Source: Insolitispirillum peregrinum (GTDB lineage: Bacteria; Pseudomonadota; Alphaproteobacteria; Rhodospirillales; Rhodospirillaceae). From it: a stretch of 64,000 nucleotides of DNA. Below are positions 17,392 to 26,720 of the stretch, one piece after another. The stretch's first letter is position 1; the number at the start of each line of letters is the position of its first letter. The stretch is taken from NCBI RefSeq assembly GCF_900156605.1, contig NZ_FTOA01000003.1, positions 372,001-436,000 of the forward strand. The letters are read 5' to 3'. Made by a program: the position numbers and the translations under genes. The notes under the pieces were generated by a model. It was not told where the DNA came from and did no database searches. It saw only the letters and a list, made by a program, of their open reading frames with translations.

Positions 17392-18660
17392 TCAGGCGAA
17401 CAGCGTCTGCACGGTGTGCAGCGCCTTCAACAACTGGTCGATGTCATCCTTGTTGGTGTAAACGCCAAAGCTGGCCCGGGCCATCGCCGGGACGCCACAG
17501 CGGTCCATCAGCGGCTGGCAGCAATGGTGCCCGGCGCGAATGGCGACGCCCGCCCGGTCGAGGACGGTGGCAATGTCGTGGGGATGGGCATAGCTCATCG
17601 AAAAGGCGATGATGCCGCTTTTCCCCGGTGCGGTGCCGTGCAGGGTCAGTCCGTCGATGGCCTGCATGCCGTCGATGGCATAGGCCAGCAACGCTTCCTC
17701 GTGCTCCAGCGCGGCGGCATGGTTGATCGACCGCACATAATCAACGGCGGCCCCCAGACCGATGGCCTGCACGATGGCCGGGGTTCCGGCTTCGAACTTG
17801 GCGGGCAGGGCGGCCCATTCCGAGGCTTCGAAGGTCACCGACGAGATCATGTCGCCCCCGCCCATCCACGGCGGCATGCGGTCAAGCAGAGCTTCGCGGC
17901 CCCACAGGATGCCGATGCCGGTCGGGCCATACAGCTTGTGCCCGGAAAAGGCGTAAAAGTCGCAGCCCAGAGCCTGCACATCGACCGGACGATGGACAAT
18001 CCCCTGACAGCCATCGACCAGCACAATGGCCCCGGCAGCATGGGCCTTGGCGGCGATTTCCGCCACCGGCAGCACGGTGCCCAGCACGTTGGAGACATGG
18101 GCGATGGCGACCAGTCTGGTGCGATCGGTCAACAGCGCCTCGAAGGCCTCCATGTCAAAGCGGCCGTCGTCGGTGATCGGCACCACCTTCAGCACCAGCC
18201 CCTTGTCATCGCGGACCATCTGCCACGGGACGATGTTGGAATGATGTTCCAGAGCCGAAATGATGATCTCGTCACCGGGCTTCAGCAAACTGCGGGCGTA
18301 GGTTTGCGCCACCAGATTGATGGCTTCGGTCGCGCCACGGGTAAAGATCACCTCGCAGTCATCGGCGGCATTGATGAAGGCACGCACCTTGCTGCGGGCG
18401 GCTTCGTAGTTCTGGGTTGCCGTTTCCGACAGCCAATAAGCCCCACGATGGACGTTGGCATATTCGTGTTCATAGGCGTTGCGCATGGCATCCAGCACCG
18501 CCAGCGGCTTTTGCGCCGACGCACCAGAGTCAAGATAGGCCAGCCGCTTGCCGTGAACCTGCGAGGTCAGGATCGGAAAATCGCGGCGCACCGCTTCGAC
18601 ATCAAAGACTGTCGTTGCGAGATCGGAACGAAGGCTGTCAGACACTGCGATACCCATCAT
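17392..18660 (-). CDS. sufS: Cysteine desulfurase SufS
   Basis: PLP enzyme of about 422 residues that supplies sulfur to the SufBCD scaffold. Motifs: YLDSGASAQKP near the N-terminus, THVS-equivalent IAHVSNVLG, PLP-lysine region FYAFSGHKLYGPTGIG, and RAGHHCCQPLM holding the active-site cysteine of the group II enzymes. The ATG at 18660 overlaps the sufD stop as ATGA, so I prefer it over the upstream ATG at 18687. No SufE gene is visible in the window. Confidence 0.95.
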   Translation of the reverse strand: MMGIAVSDSLRSDLATTVFDVEAVRRDFPILTSQVHGKRLAYLDSGASAQKPLAVLDAMRNAYEHEYANVHRGAYWLSETATQNYEAARSKVRAFINAADDCEVIFTRGATEAINLVAQTYARSLLKPGDEIIISALEHHSNIVPWQMVRDDKGLVLKVVPITDDGRFDMEAFEALLTDRTRLVAIAHVSNVLGTVLPVAEIAAKAHAAGAIVLVDGCQGIVHRPVDVQALGCDFYAFSGHKLYGPTGIGILWGREALLDRMPPWMGGGDMISSVTFEASEWAALPAKFEAGTPAIVQAIGLGAAVDYVRSINHAAALEHEEALLAYAIDGMQAIDGLTLHGTAPGKSGIIAFSMSYAHPHDIATVLDRAGVAIRAGHHCCQPLMDRCGVPAMARASFGVYTNKDDIDQLLKALHTVQTLFA

Positions 18661-19991
18661 GCCACCTCTTGCCGTGCATCCAGCCATGCTCGCACCAGTC
18701 CGGCCAGCACGGTGCGAATGGCGTCGTTTTCCACCTGTTCGACCACGTCATCAAGGAACCCCTCGATCAGCAGGTCGCGGGCGGTGGCTTCGTCCAGACC
18801 GCGGGCGCGCAGATAGAACAGTGCCTCGTCATCCAGCTCGCCACAGGCGGCCCCGTGCGAACAGGTCACGTCATCGGCGTAAATCTTCAGCTCGGGCTTG
18901 ACGTCAACCTCGGCGCTTTCCGACAGCAGCAGGGCTTTGTGCAACTGCTGACCGTCGGTGTGCTGCGCCCCCTTGCGGACGGTGACCTTGCCCTGAAAGA
19001 CTCCGCGGCCATGGTCGGCCAGAACGCCCTTGTAGACCTGCGACGAGCGGCCATTGGGGACGGCGTGATCCATGTGGATGGTGGTGTCCATGTGCTGGTA
19101 GTCACGGGCGGCATAGGCCCCGTTCAGATGGGCTTCGGCCTGTTCGCCCGCCAGTTCGACGGCGATGTCATCACGGGCAACCGCACCACCGAGCGACAGG
19201 GCAAACGCCTGATAAATCCCACCGGCCAGCACCTTGACCGTGCGGCTGGCAACATGCAGGGCCCTGGCGGTGTCGTTGCGAACCTTGACGTGAGTCAGGC
19301 GGGCGTTGGGCTCGACCAGAATTTCGGCCACCGGCAGCGACAGGGTTTCGGTTTCGCCCAGCGCGACATGGCTTTCCAGAATGGTGGCGGTGCTGCCCGC
19401 TCCGGCCTTGATCAGCAGGCGGGGCTGGGCCATCACCGGCGCGTCGCCCGGGGTCAGGGTGATCGAAACGATGTGCAAGGGGCGGTCAATGACCGTTCCG
19501 GCCTCCAGCAGGACCACCACGCCATCATCAACCAGACCACTGGCCAGCGCGGCAAACGGCTGTTCGTCATACTGCACCAGACTGCCCAGCAGGCCTTCCA
19601 GCCGTTCGGGCTGACGGGCGAGCAGGCTGGCCAGCGGCTGCACCTCAACCCCGGCAGGCAGGGCGGCGCGGTCAGACAGGTGCGGGGCATAGGAGCCGTT
19701 GAGCAGCACCACCTTGTGGCCGTCAAAGGCGGGCAGCGCGGCGGGCAGGGCTTCCAGCGTGGCATCACCGGCGATCAGGGCGGGCACGAAGTCGAGTTTG
19801 CCCACCACCCCAAGGGCGGCAAAGCTGTACTTGAAGGCTTCGGTGCGGCGATGGGGCAGGCCCTGCTGCTGAAAGGCAGCCAGTGCCGCCTGACGCAGAC
19901 CGGTCAGCCACGGCAGATGACCACCGGGCAGCACCGGCGACAGGCCGGTGGCGGCCGTCACCACGGGAATTTCAGACAGAACGACGGACAT
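18657..19991 (-). CDS. sufD: Fe-S cluster assembly protein SufD
   Basis: Scaffold subunit of 444 residues, related to SufB and part of the SufBC2D complex. The C-terminal beta-helix ends with the family signature: KPELKIYADDVTCSHGAACGELDDEALFYLRARGL. The frame is open 42 codons upstream, but ATG 19991 follows GGAAGGAAG and gives the usual length. 28 bp after sufC. Confidence 0.95.
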   Translation of the reverse strand: MSVVLSEIPVVTAATGLSPVLPGGHLPWLTGLRQAALAAFQQQGLPHRRTEAFKYSFAALGVVGKLDFVPALIAGDATLEALPAALPAFDGHKVVLLNGSYAPHLSDRAALPAGVEVQPLASLLARQPERLEGLLGSLVQYDEQPFAALASGLVDDGVVVLLEAGTVIDRPLHIVSITLTPGDAPVMAQPRLLIKAGAGSTATILESHVALGETETLSLPVAEILVEPNARLTHVKVRNDTARALHVASRTVKVLAGGIYQAFALSLGGAVARDDIAVELAGEQAEAHLNGAYAARDYQHMDTTIHMDHAVPNGRSSQVYKGVLADHGRGVFQGKVTVRKGAQHTDGQQLHKALLLSESAEVDVKPELKIYADDVTCSHGAACGELDDEALFYLRARGLDEATARDLLIEGFLDDVVEQVENDAIRTVLAGLVRAWLDARQEVA

Positions 19992-20019
19992 CGGCGGTTC
20001 TTCCTTCCTTATCCGGCGA

Positions 20020-20772
20020 TCAGGCGGCGCTGACGTAATCGGCATAGCCCTTGGCTTCCAGCTCTTCGGCCAGCTCCGGGCCACCGGAGCGGACGATCTT
20101 GCCACCGGCGAACACATGCACCACGTCCGGCACGATGTAGCTCAGCAGGCGCTGATAGTGGGTGATCACCAGGAACGAGCGGTCGGCGGTGCGCAGGCTG
20201 TTGACGCCTTCGGACACCACACGCAGGGCGTCAATGTCCAGCCCGGAGTCGGTTTCGTCGAGGATGGCAAACTGCGGCTGCAGCAGGGCCATCTGGAGAA
20301 TGTCGGCGCGCTTCTTTTCCCCGCCCGAGAAGCCGACGTTGACCGGCCGCTTCAACATGTCGTCGCGGATGCCCAGTTCCTTGGCCTTGCCTTTGACCAG
20401 CTTCAGGAATTCCATCGCGTCGATTTCGCCCAGCCCCTGAAAGCGGCGCTTGGCATTGATGGCGGCCTTGAGGAAGGTCGAGCTGGCAACGCCGGGGATT
20501 TCCACCGGGTACTGGAAGGCAAGGAAAATCCCGGCATTGGCCCGCTGGTCGGGTTCCATGTCGGCGATGTCCTCGCCGTTGAGCAGGATGCGGCCTTCGG
20601 TCACCTGATAGCCCGGACGGCCGGAGATGATGTTCGACAGGGTGGATTTTCCGGTGCCGTTCGGCCCCATCAGGGCGTGGACGGTGCCGGGTTCGATTAC
20701 CAGATCAACACCCTTCAGGATTTCTTTGCCATCAACGGAGGCATGCAGGTTTTGAATCTCGATCAGAGCCAT
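20020..20772 (-). CDS. sufC: Fe-S cluster assembly ATPase SufC
   Basis: ABC-type ATPase of 250 residues that drives the SufBCD scaffold. Walker A GPNGTGKSTLSNIISG (about 35-50), the SufC-type signature VGFSGGEKKRADILQM and Walker B AILDETDSGLDIDAL are all present. ATG 20772 gives the typical N-terminus ALIEIQNLHASVDGK. Lies between sufB and sufD. Confidence 0.97.
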   Translation of the reverse strand: MALIEIQNLHASVDGKEILKGVDLVIEPGTVHALMGPNGTGKSTLSNIISGRPGYQVTEGRILLNGEDIADMEPDQRANAGIFLAFQYPVEIPGVASSTFLKAAINAKRRFQGLGEIDAMEFLKLVKGKAKELGIRDDMLKRPVNVGFSGGEKKRADILQMALLQPQFAILDETDSGLDIDALRVVSEGVNSLRTADRSFLVITHYQRLLSYIVPDVVHVFAGGKIVRSGGPELAEELEAKGYADYVSAA

Positions 20773-20809
20773 CGTTTGAGTACCTTTTGTTCCCGACTGT
20801 TCCGTTGCG

Positions 20810-22261
20810 TTAACCAACGCTGCCTTCGAGGGAAATGTTGACCAGTTTCTGCGCCTCAACGGCGAATTCCATCGGCAGGGTTTGCAGGACTTCCTTGCAG
20901 AACCCGTTGACGATCAGGCCCACCGCTTCTTCGGCCGACAGGCCGCGCTGCATGCAGTAGAACAGTTGATCGTCGGAAATCCGGCTGGCGGTTGCTTCGT
21001 GTTCGGTGCGGGCCGACGGGTTGCGGCTTTCGATATAGGGCACGGTGTGGGCACCGCACTGATCGCCGATCAACAGGCTGTCGCACTGGGTGAAATTGCG
21101 GGCGCCGCTGGCCTTGGCGGCGATGCGCACCTGTCCGCGATAGGTCTGTTCCGAGCGACCGGCGGAAATGCCCTTGGAGATGATCTTCGAGCGGGTGTTC
21201 TTGCCCAGATGGATCATCTTGGTGCCGGTATCGGCCTGCTGGCGGTTGTTGGTGATGGCGACCGAATAGAATTCCCCGACCGAGCCGTCGCCCTGCAGGA
21301 TGCAGGAGGGGTATTTCCAGGTGATTGCCGAGCCGGTTTCGACCTGGGTCCACATCACCTTGGAATTGCGGCCACGGCAGGCGGCGCGTTTGGTGACAAA
21401 GTTATAGATGCCCCCCTTGCCGTTTTCGTCGCCGGGATACCAGTTCTGCACCGTCGAGTACTTGATTTCGGCATCGTCCAGCGTCACCAGTTCGACGACG
21501 GCGGCGTGCAACTGGTTTTCATCGCGCTGCGGGGCGGTGCAGCCTTCCAGATAGGACACATAGGCGCCCTCGTCGGCGATGATCAGGGTGCGTTCAAACT
21601 GCCCGGTGTTCTTTTCGTTGATGCGGAAATAGGTCGACAGCTCCATCGGGCAGCGCAGGCCCTTGGGGATGTAGACAAAGCTGCCATCGGTGAACACCGC
21701 CGAGTTCAGGCAGGAAAAGAAGTTGTCCGCCTGCGGCACCACCGAGCCAAGGTACTTCTGCACCAGCTCGGGGTGTTCGCGGATCGCCTCGGAGATCGAG
21801 CAGAAGATCACGCCCAGATCGTTGAGCTTCTTTTTATAGGTGGTGGCAACCGACACGCTGTCGAACACCGCATCGACGGCCACACCTGCCAGCGCTTCCT
21901 GTTCCTTCAGCGGGATGCCCAGCTTTTCATAGGTGGCGAGAAGCTCGGGGTCCACTTCGTCGAGGCTCTTCGGGCCATCTTCCCGCCGCTTGGGGGCGGC
22001 ATAATAATAGCTGTCCTGATAGTCGATCGGCGGATAGTGCAGACTGGCCCACTGCGGTTCTTCCATCGTCAGCCAGTGGCGATAGGCTTTCAGGCGCCAT
22101 TCGAGCATCCATTCCGGCTCTTCCTTTTTGGCCGAGATGAAGCGTACGATGTCTTCGCTCAGGCCCTTGGGCGCGCGGTCGGATTCGATGTCCGTCTCGA
22201 AACCGTATTTATAACGCTCGATATCCTTGACGGTTTGGATGGTGCTTTCGGTGGCCACCAT
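20810..22261 (-). CDS. sufB: Fe-S cluster assembly protein SufB
   Basis: Scaffold subunit of 483 residues where the cluster is built. Typical segments are [52 protein letters not shown] and the C-terminal [23 protein letters not shown]. Start at ATG 22261 after AAGGAC. The reading frame itself stays open upstream through the 27-bp repeats into iscR, but without the family sequence. Confidence 0.97.
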   Translation of the reverse strand: MVATESTIQTVKDIERYKYGFETDIESDRAPKGLSEDIVRFISAKKEEPEWMLEWRLKAYRHWLTMEEPQWASLHYPPIDYQDSYYYAAPKRREDGPKSLDEVDPELLATYEKLGIPLKEQEALAGVAVDAVFDSVSVATTYKKKLNDLGVIFCSISEAIREHPELVQKYLGSVVPQADNFFSCLNSAVFTDGSFVYIPKGLRCPMELSTYFRINEKNTGQFERTLIIADEGAYVSYLEGCTAPQRDENQLHAAVVELVTLDDAEIKYSTVQNWYPGDENGKGGIYNFVTKRAACRGRNSKVMWTQVETGSAITWKYPSCILQGDGSVGEFYSVAITNNRQQADTGTKMIHLGKNTRSKIISKGISAGRSEQTYRGQVRIAAKASGARNFTQCDSLLIGDQCGAHTVPYIESRNPSARTEHEATASRISDDQLFYCMQRGLSAEEAVGLIVNGFCKEVLQTLPMEFAVEAQKLVNISLEGSVG

Positions 22262-22343
22262 GACGGAGGTCCTTCTTTCGCTAGCGGCGACGGTCTTGCT
22301 GACCGCACGATCTTGTGTTCCAGACAGAAAATTCAGTAAACCC

Positions 22344-22421
22344 TCAGGCGGATGCCGGTACGACAAACCTTCAGGCGGATGCCGGTACGACAAACCTTCA
22401 GGCGGATGCCGGTACGACAAA
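22344..22421. repeat. Three tandem 27-bp repeats spanning the end of iscR
   Basis: Unit TCAGGCGGATGCCGGTACGA plus CAAACCT occurs at 22344-22370, 22371-22397 and (24 bases) 22398-22421. The third unit is the last eight codons of iscR with its stop; the other two lie just after it, so the in-frame TGA is repeated three times at 27-base spacing. It looks like slippage or duplication of the gene's end. Confidence 0.92.
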
Positions 22422-22832
22422 AAGCGGCCTGTCCTGTGCCATGTCGGCCAGGGTGACTTCGGACAGGGCGCGGTGGACGGCGTTGTTGACCCGGTTCCAG
22501 TGACCATGCATCGGGCACAGGGCCTCGATGCCGCACTCTTCATCGGGCGAGGTCTCGACGCACGAGGTCAGGGCGATCGGGCCTTCGATGGCCTGAATCA
22601 TGTGGGCAACGGTGATCTCGCGCGGGGCGCGTCCCAGCCCATAGCCACCAGCCGCCCCACGGATCGACTGCACCAGCCCGTCCTTGGCCAGCAGCTTCAT
22701 GATCTTGGCAACGGTCGGCAGGGGGACGCCGGTATCGGACGCAATCTGCTGCGCCGAACGGACGCAGCCGGTGCGGGCCATGTCGACCAGCAGCGCGACG
22801 GCGTAATCGGTGAGCTTGTTGATGCGGAACAT
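22398..22832 (-). CDS. iscR: Rrf2-family Fe-S cluster regulator (IscR/SufR-like)
   Basis: Regulator of 144 residues, first gene of the suf operon. The winged-helix N-terminus [22 protein letters not shown] is typical, and three cysteines ([16 protein letters not shown], about 95-110) can bind a [2Fe-2S] cluster, so it should sense Fe-S status and control the operon. Start at ATG 22832 behind GGGGGTA. The C-terminus is duplicated downstream as tandem repeats. Confidence 0.93.
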   Translation of the reverse strand: MFRINKLTDYAVALLVDMARTGCVRSAQQIASDTGVPLPTVAKIMKLLAKDGLVQSIRGAAGGYGLGRAPREITVAHMIQAIEGPIALTSCVETSPDEECGIEALCPMHGHWNRVNNAVHRALSEVTLADMAQDRPLFVVPASA

Positions 22833-22912
22833 CGGCGTACCCCCTTGGGAGCAAAGAGCGGGACAGGCGTGTCGTGGAAACGCTCTGGATGGCTTATAAG
22901 AGCGTCTCCAGG

Positions 22913-22939
22913 AAAAGCGTACCAAATCAGTACCCTTTT
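22913..22939. promoter_or_regulatory. Candidate operator of the iscR-suf operon
   Basis: Imperfect palindrome AAAAGCGTAC - 7 bases - GTACCCTTTT with 9 of 10 arm positions matching, placed exactly where transcription should start from the promoter at 22938-22966. Probably the autoregulatory site of the Rrf2 regulator or another iron-responsive repressor. Confidence 0.6.
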
Positions 22940-22966
22940 AATAGTGCCATTCTCTCCCCTCTTCAA
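22938..22966 (-). promoter_or_regulatory. Predicted sigma-70 promoter of iscR-sufBCDSTA
   Basis: Reading the minus strand, TTGAAG (22966-22961) and TATTAA (22943-22938) are separated by exactly 17 bp, about 105 bp before the iscR ATG. Confidence 0.6.
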
Positions 22967-23079
22967 GTGTGGAAACGGGCCTTTTGGTGGACTTTCGTTT
23001 CCGGGGAAGCGTGCTACAGTTTATGGGTATCGTGAATAAGCCGCTTTCGCAGTTTCCACAGCGACGAGACACCGCCCCC

Positions 23080-24627
23080 ATGCCCTTTCGTATCCAGAGC
23101 CGACGGCTCACACAAATCCTGTCGGCCCTGGCCCTGACCATTGGTACATCTCTGGCGGCGCTGGCCCCCGTGCCTGCTCAGGCGGGGCAGGTGGTGGTGC
23201 AGAAGGTGAACGGGCAATGGGCGCTGGTTGATCAGGGCCGCATCATTCCCATGCGCGGGGTGGCGGTCGGCAACGGTGCGGCATCGCTGGAAAAGCTGCG
23301 CAACACCGGCACGACGGTCGTTCGCACCTATGGCGAGCCGGACGTGTGGGTGCTGGACGAGGCGCAGAAATACGGCCTGAAGGTGATCATGGGGCTGTGG
23401 ATGGAACATCCCCGCCTCGGCTTTTCTTACCAGAACCAGACGGCTGTCGAGGCGCAGGACCGGCGGATCAGCGAGTTCGTCACCCGCTACAAGGATCACC
23501 CGGCGCTGCTGGCCTGGGGGGTGGGTAACGAAGTTGAAACCGACGTGGCCGACCCGCTGCCGGTATGGAAACAGGTCAATCGTGTTGCCGAAATGGTGAA
23601 AAAGATCGACCCCAACCATCCGACAATGATGGTGGTGGCCGATACCGAGGACAGTCGCCTGCAAAAGCTGGCGGGGTGCTGTGCTGCGGTGGACCTGCTG
23701 GGGATCAACGTCTATGCCGGGGCGGTGTTCACCCTGCCCGAGCGGGTGCAAAAGGCCGGGATCGTCAAGCCGATCATCGCCACCGAAGTCGGCGCGCTGG
23801 GCCAGTGGCAGGCCGGGCGGACGGCGTGGGGGGCTCCGGTCGAGCCGTCGAGCACCCAGAAGGCCATTTTCTTCCACAAGGCCCTGCCGTTCCTCGAGTC
23901 CCAGCCCAACGTTCTGGGCAGCATTGCCTTCATGTGGGGGGCCAAGCAGGAACAGACATCCACCTGGCATGGCCTGTTGTTGCCCGATGGCTCGCCGCTG
24001 GGGGCCGTCGATACCCTGACCGAGCTGTGGAACGGCAAGCAGCCGAACAATCGTGCCCCGGAAATCAATGGCGCAGGCATCGCTGCCGAGGTCTACAGCC
24101 CCGGTGATCCGATCACTGTCGGCCTGTCGATTCTCGATCCCGACGGTGACCCGATCAAGCTGGACTTCCGCCTGATGAATGAAGCCACCGACCTGCAAAA
24201 AGGCGGGGATGCCGAAGCGGTTCCGCCGGAAATGGCGATTCAGGTTGAAACCTTCCCCGGCACCATTGCCCTGTTTGATGCTCCGACCCTGCCGGGGGAC
24301 TATCGGCTGTTCGTAACGGTCCATGATCCCGATGGCAAGGCGGCGACCGTCAACATGCCGTTCCAGGTGGTCGGTCCGGCCCCGCCCAAGGGGGCAACGG
24401 AAAACCAGCAAGGGCAGGCGGTAACACCCGATGGCCTGCCGATTCAGGCGGCACTGACCGGGCCGAATGCTGCTACCACACGCGAAGAAATCCAGCGCGA
24501 TCTGGCCAAGCTGAAAGCCAGCCGCGAGCGTCGGCAGGACATCAAAAAGCGGCAGGAAGAGCGGCAGAAGACCAAAAAGGTTTCAACCACCACTCCCAAA
24601 ACCACCAAAAAGCCCAAGGACTCATAG
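23080..24627 (+). CDS. Secreted TIM-barrel glycoside hydrolase-like protein
   Basis: Protein of 515 residues with a signal peptide ending PAQA|GQ (about 32). The barrel resembles clan GH-A enzymes (GH2/GH5-like): RGVAVGNG, WGVGNEVETD with the likely acid/base Glu, and KPIIATEVGALG with the likely nucleophile Glu. An Ig/cadherin-like domain follows (about 345-445, ISILDPDGDPIKLDF), then a Lys/Arg/Gln-rich tail. Substrate unknown; a beta-glucan is possible. In-frame ATG 23023 is an alternative start, but 23080 gives the best signal peptide. Its stop overlaps the convergent GH13 gene. Confidence 0.75.
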   Translation: MPFRIQSRRLTQILSALALTIGTSLAALAPVPAQAGQVVVQKVNGQWALVDQGRIIPMRGVAVGNGAASLEKLRNTGTTVVRTYGEPDVWVLDEAQKYGLKVIMGLWMEHPRLGFSYQNQTAVEAQDRRISEFVTRYKDHPALLAWGVGNEVETDVADPLPVWKQVNRVAEMVKKIDPNHPTMMVVADTEDSRLQKLAGCCAAVDLLGINVYAGAVFTLPERVQKAGIVKPIIATEVGALGQWQAGRTAWGAPVEPSSTQKAIFFHKALPFLESQPNVLGSIAFMWGAKQEQTSTWHGLLLPDGSPLGAVDTLTELWNGKQPNNRAPEINGAGIAAEVYSPGDPITVGLSILDPDGDPIKLDFRLMNEATDLQKGGDAEAVPPEMAIQVETFPGTIALFDAPTLPGDYRLFVTVHDPDGKAATVNMPFQVVGPAPPKGATENQQGQAVTPDGLPIQAALTGPNAATTREEIQRDLAKLKASRERRQDIKKRQEERQKTKKVSTTTPKTTKKPKDS

Positions 24628-25971
24628 GTCGGCCAGAGGCTCCTCTGGCTCCGTTGTGCCGGTAAACACCCGGATTTCCCCCCCACGCAGAACCAGTACC
24701 GCCAGATCAGCGGTGCTGCCTCCGGCTGGAAACGCCGGGGTGACATCAATGCCGCAGGCCGCCCGGCGACCGATCGGGTCGCGGTCCAGCGCCAGACAGG
24801 CGGTGCCGTTGTGCGGGGGATTGATCACCGTCAGCACCCATTCCGCCCCGTGGTTGTTCCGCCGCAGCAGGGCATAGGCTCCGCTGGGGCTGGCGAGCCT
24901 CTGCTGGGGGCCTTCGCGGTTGAGGACGCTCAGGCTGGCTTTCAGGCGGTTGACCTCGGCGACATAGGGAGAAATGTCGAAACGGGCGTTTTCCCACTGT
25001 TCCGGCCTGCTGGTGACGACGTTCATCGGGCGGGTGAAGCCGAACTCATAGCCCATCGGCATCATCACCGCGCTGGAGAACATGGCGGAAAACAGATAGC
25101 GATAGCGCTGGACTTCGGCGATCAGCTTGACCGAGCTGACGCCGGACGCTTCGGTTTCGGCGGCGAGTCGTGCCGTATCATGGCTTTCGGGGAAGGAAAC
25201 CGATGGTGCCAGATCACGGAACTGTTCGTAATGATCCAACAGCCAGGGCGCTTCGCCATCCCACCATTTCGATGAATTGAACAGGTAATCAAAGCGCGCC
25301 GGACGCAGGGCTTCGACCTCGTCCGGGGTGCAGCCAAGGGTTTCGGCAAAGAACAGGATGTCGGGGTTCTCCTGATGGGCGGCGGCCATGATCGCCAGCC
25401 AGACATCCGCCGGAATGCGGTGTGCCGCATCACAGCGAAAGGCGCGCATGCCCAGCCGGGCATAGTGGCGAACGACGGAACAAAAATATCCCACCAGTGC
25501 CGCCCGCTGGGGGCGAGGGTGGTAATCCAGCGCTGCCAGATCGCCCCAGACGGTCCGTTTGTCCGGGTCATCGGGGTGGCTGGCGCAGGGGCTGACCAGA
25601 TTTCCGTCAGGATCCCTCTGGAACCAGTCAGGATGTTCGTGTACCAATGTGCTGTCGCGCGAGGTATGGTTGATCACCAGGTCCATGATCACCGACAGGC
25701 CGTGTGATCCTGCGCTTTCAATGAAACCACGCAGCAGGTCATCATCACTGGCATAAGCTGGCCCACGCAGCATGGGGTTGAGCCGATAGTAATCTTTCAC
25801 CGCGTACAGGCTGCCGGAAAAACCCGGATAATGAAAAGGGTTGATATAGATCCAGTTAAAGCCCATGTCTCGCACCCGCAGAATATGGCGAGACCAATCT
25901 GGAATGCTTCCGGTTAACGGGGGGAATAGGTTATATATCCGTGGAGCGCGGAGCCCAACCGCTTCGCTCAT
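24622..25971 (-). CDS. GH13 alpha-amylase family protein
   Basis: Cytoplasmic protein of 449 residues. The TIM barrel has the GH13 regions: DLVINHTS, RAFRCDAAH (nucleophile Asp), ILFFAETLG (acid/base Glu) and FPESHDTAR (transition-state Asp), so the active site looks complete. The N-terminus (APRIYNLFPPL...NPFHYPGFSGSLYAVKDYY) resembles the maltosyltransferase/GlgE-like branch, but the protein lacks the long N-domain of GlgE. ATG 25971 follows GGGGAGGAC. Role in glucan metabolism is inferred; no glg genes are nearby. Confidence 0.8.
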   Translation of the reverse strand: MSEAVGLRAPRIYNLFPPLTGSIPDWSRHILRVRDMGFNWIYINPFHYPGFSGSLYAVKDYYRLNPMLRGPAYASDDDLLRGFIESAGSHGLSVIMDLVINHTSRDSTLVHEHPDWFQRDPDGNLVSPCASHPDDPDKRTVWGDLAALDYHPRPQRAALVGYFCSVVRHYARLGMRAFRCDAAHRIPADVWLAIMAAAHQENPDILFFAETLGCTPDEVEALRPARFDYLFNSSKWWDGEAPWLLDHYEQFRDLAPSVSFPESHDTARLAAETEASGVSSVKLIAEVQRYRYLFSAMFSSAVMMPMGYEFGFTRPMNVVTSRPEQWENARFDISPYVAEVNRLKASLSVLNREGPQQRLASPSGAYALLRRNNHGAEWVLTVINPPHNGTACLALDRDPIGRRAACGIDVTPAFPAGGSTADLAVLVLRGGEIRVFTGTTEPEEPLADL

Positions 25972-26148
25972 GGTGCAGTCCTCCCCTGTTACAGGCATAA
26001 GTGCCTTTTGTCCTGGTTATGTTGGGCCCTGATGTTCCCCGGTCAAGAGAGAAAGGGGGCACCAAGGGCTCAGTTGACACGTCCTGAGGATATGCCCCTA
26101 CGGTTTGTGCTGGCTCTGCCATGATAGGAAAAGTTCTCTGAGGGTAAG

Positions 26149-26622
26149 ATGAAGGTTTTCAAAATTTTCTGCGCCGCCTTTCTGGCGGTCTGGCTGCCGC
26201 TGATGGCGCATGTGATCTCGTTGCGCTATTTCCCGCAGAACAACGAGCCGGTGGCGTCGATGTATGCCGCCGATGCCGCCCCGGCAAAGACTGAAACCGT
26301 TGCCGCGGCTCCGGTTGATCCGGTGACGGCGGGTGCGACGGTGGCCAAAAAGTGCGCCGCCTGCCACACGCTGGAACAGGGTGCGCCGAACAAGGTCGGC
26401 CCGAATCTGTTCGGCATCGTGGGTGCGCCGGTGGCGGGTCATGCAGACTTCGCTTACTCCGACGATCTGAAGGCGGTGGGCGGAACCTGGACGCCGGAAC
26501 ATCTGGAAGCGTGGGTGACCAACCCCAAGGCGCTGGCGCCGAAGACCAAGATGGCCTTTGCCGGCCTCAGCTCCGAAGCCGACCGCAAGGCGTTGATCGC
26601 CTATCTGGAAACGCTGAAGTAA
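26149..26622 (+). CDS. Membrane-anchored cytochrome c (c552/CycM-like)
   Basis: Protein of 157 residues with an uncleaved N-terminal anchor (about 5-24), an Ala/Pro-rich linker and a class I cytochrome c domain: CAACH at 69-73, GPNLFGIVG, and the Met ligand in PKTKMAF. CycM-type proteins shuttle electrons from the bc1 complex to terminal oxidases in the periplasm. Single gene with its own ribosome site and a strong terminator. Confidence 0.9.
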   Translation: MKVFKIFCAAFLAVWLPLMAHVISLRYFPQNNEPVASMYAADAAPAKTETVAAAPVDPVTAGATVAKKCAACHTLEQGAPNKVGPNLFGIVGAPVAGHADFAYSDDLKAVGGTWTPEHLEAWVTNPKALAPKTKMAFAGLSSEADRKALIAYLETLK

Positions 26623-26671
26623 CGCTGACGGGACGATGCCTGTAACCTCGGGTGTCACCTCTGCATGAAAA

Positions 26672-26711
26672 AAGCCCATGGACCCCGTGATGGTGGTCCA
26701 TGGGCTTTTTT
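26672..26711. terminator. Bidirectional terminator between cytochrome c and ChaN genes
   Basis: Perfect 13-bp stem AAGCCCATGGACC/GGTCCATGGGCTT flanked by AAAAAA and TTTTTT; serves both convergent genes. Confidence 0.92.
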
Positions 26712-26720
26712 GTGGTCAGC

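Noticed and set aside
16933-18816. 627-codon plus-strand frame opposite sufT and sufS
   Set aside because: Its sequence is rich in His, Gln, Arg and Gly, as expected for the complement of a GC-rich coding region, and the minus-strand genes are unmistakable.
22344-22421. CRISPR-like short repeats
   Set aside because: The 27-bp units abut each other with no spacers and the third unit is the coding end of iscR.
20810-22543. Extended SufB frame reaching into iscR, suggesting an IscR-SufB frameshift fusion
   Set aside because: The extension has no SufB-like sequence and simply reads the 27-bp repeats in another frame; the ATG at 22261 has a proper ribosome site.
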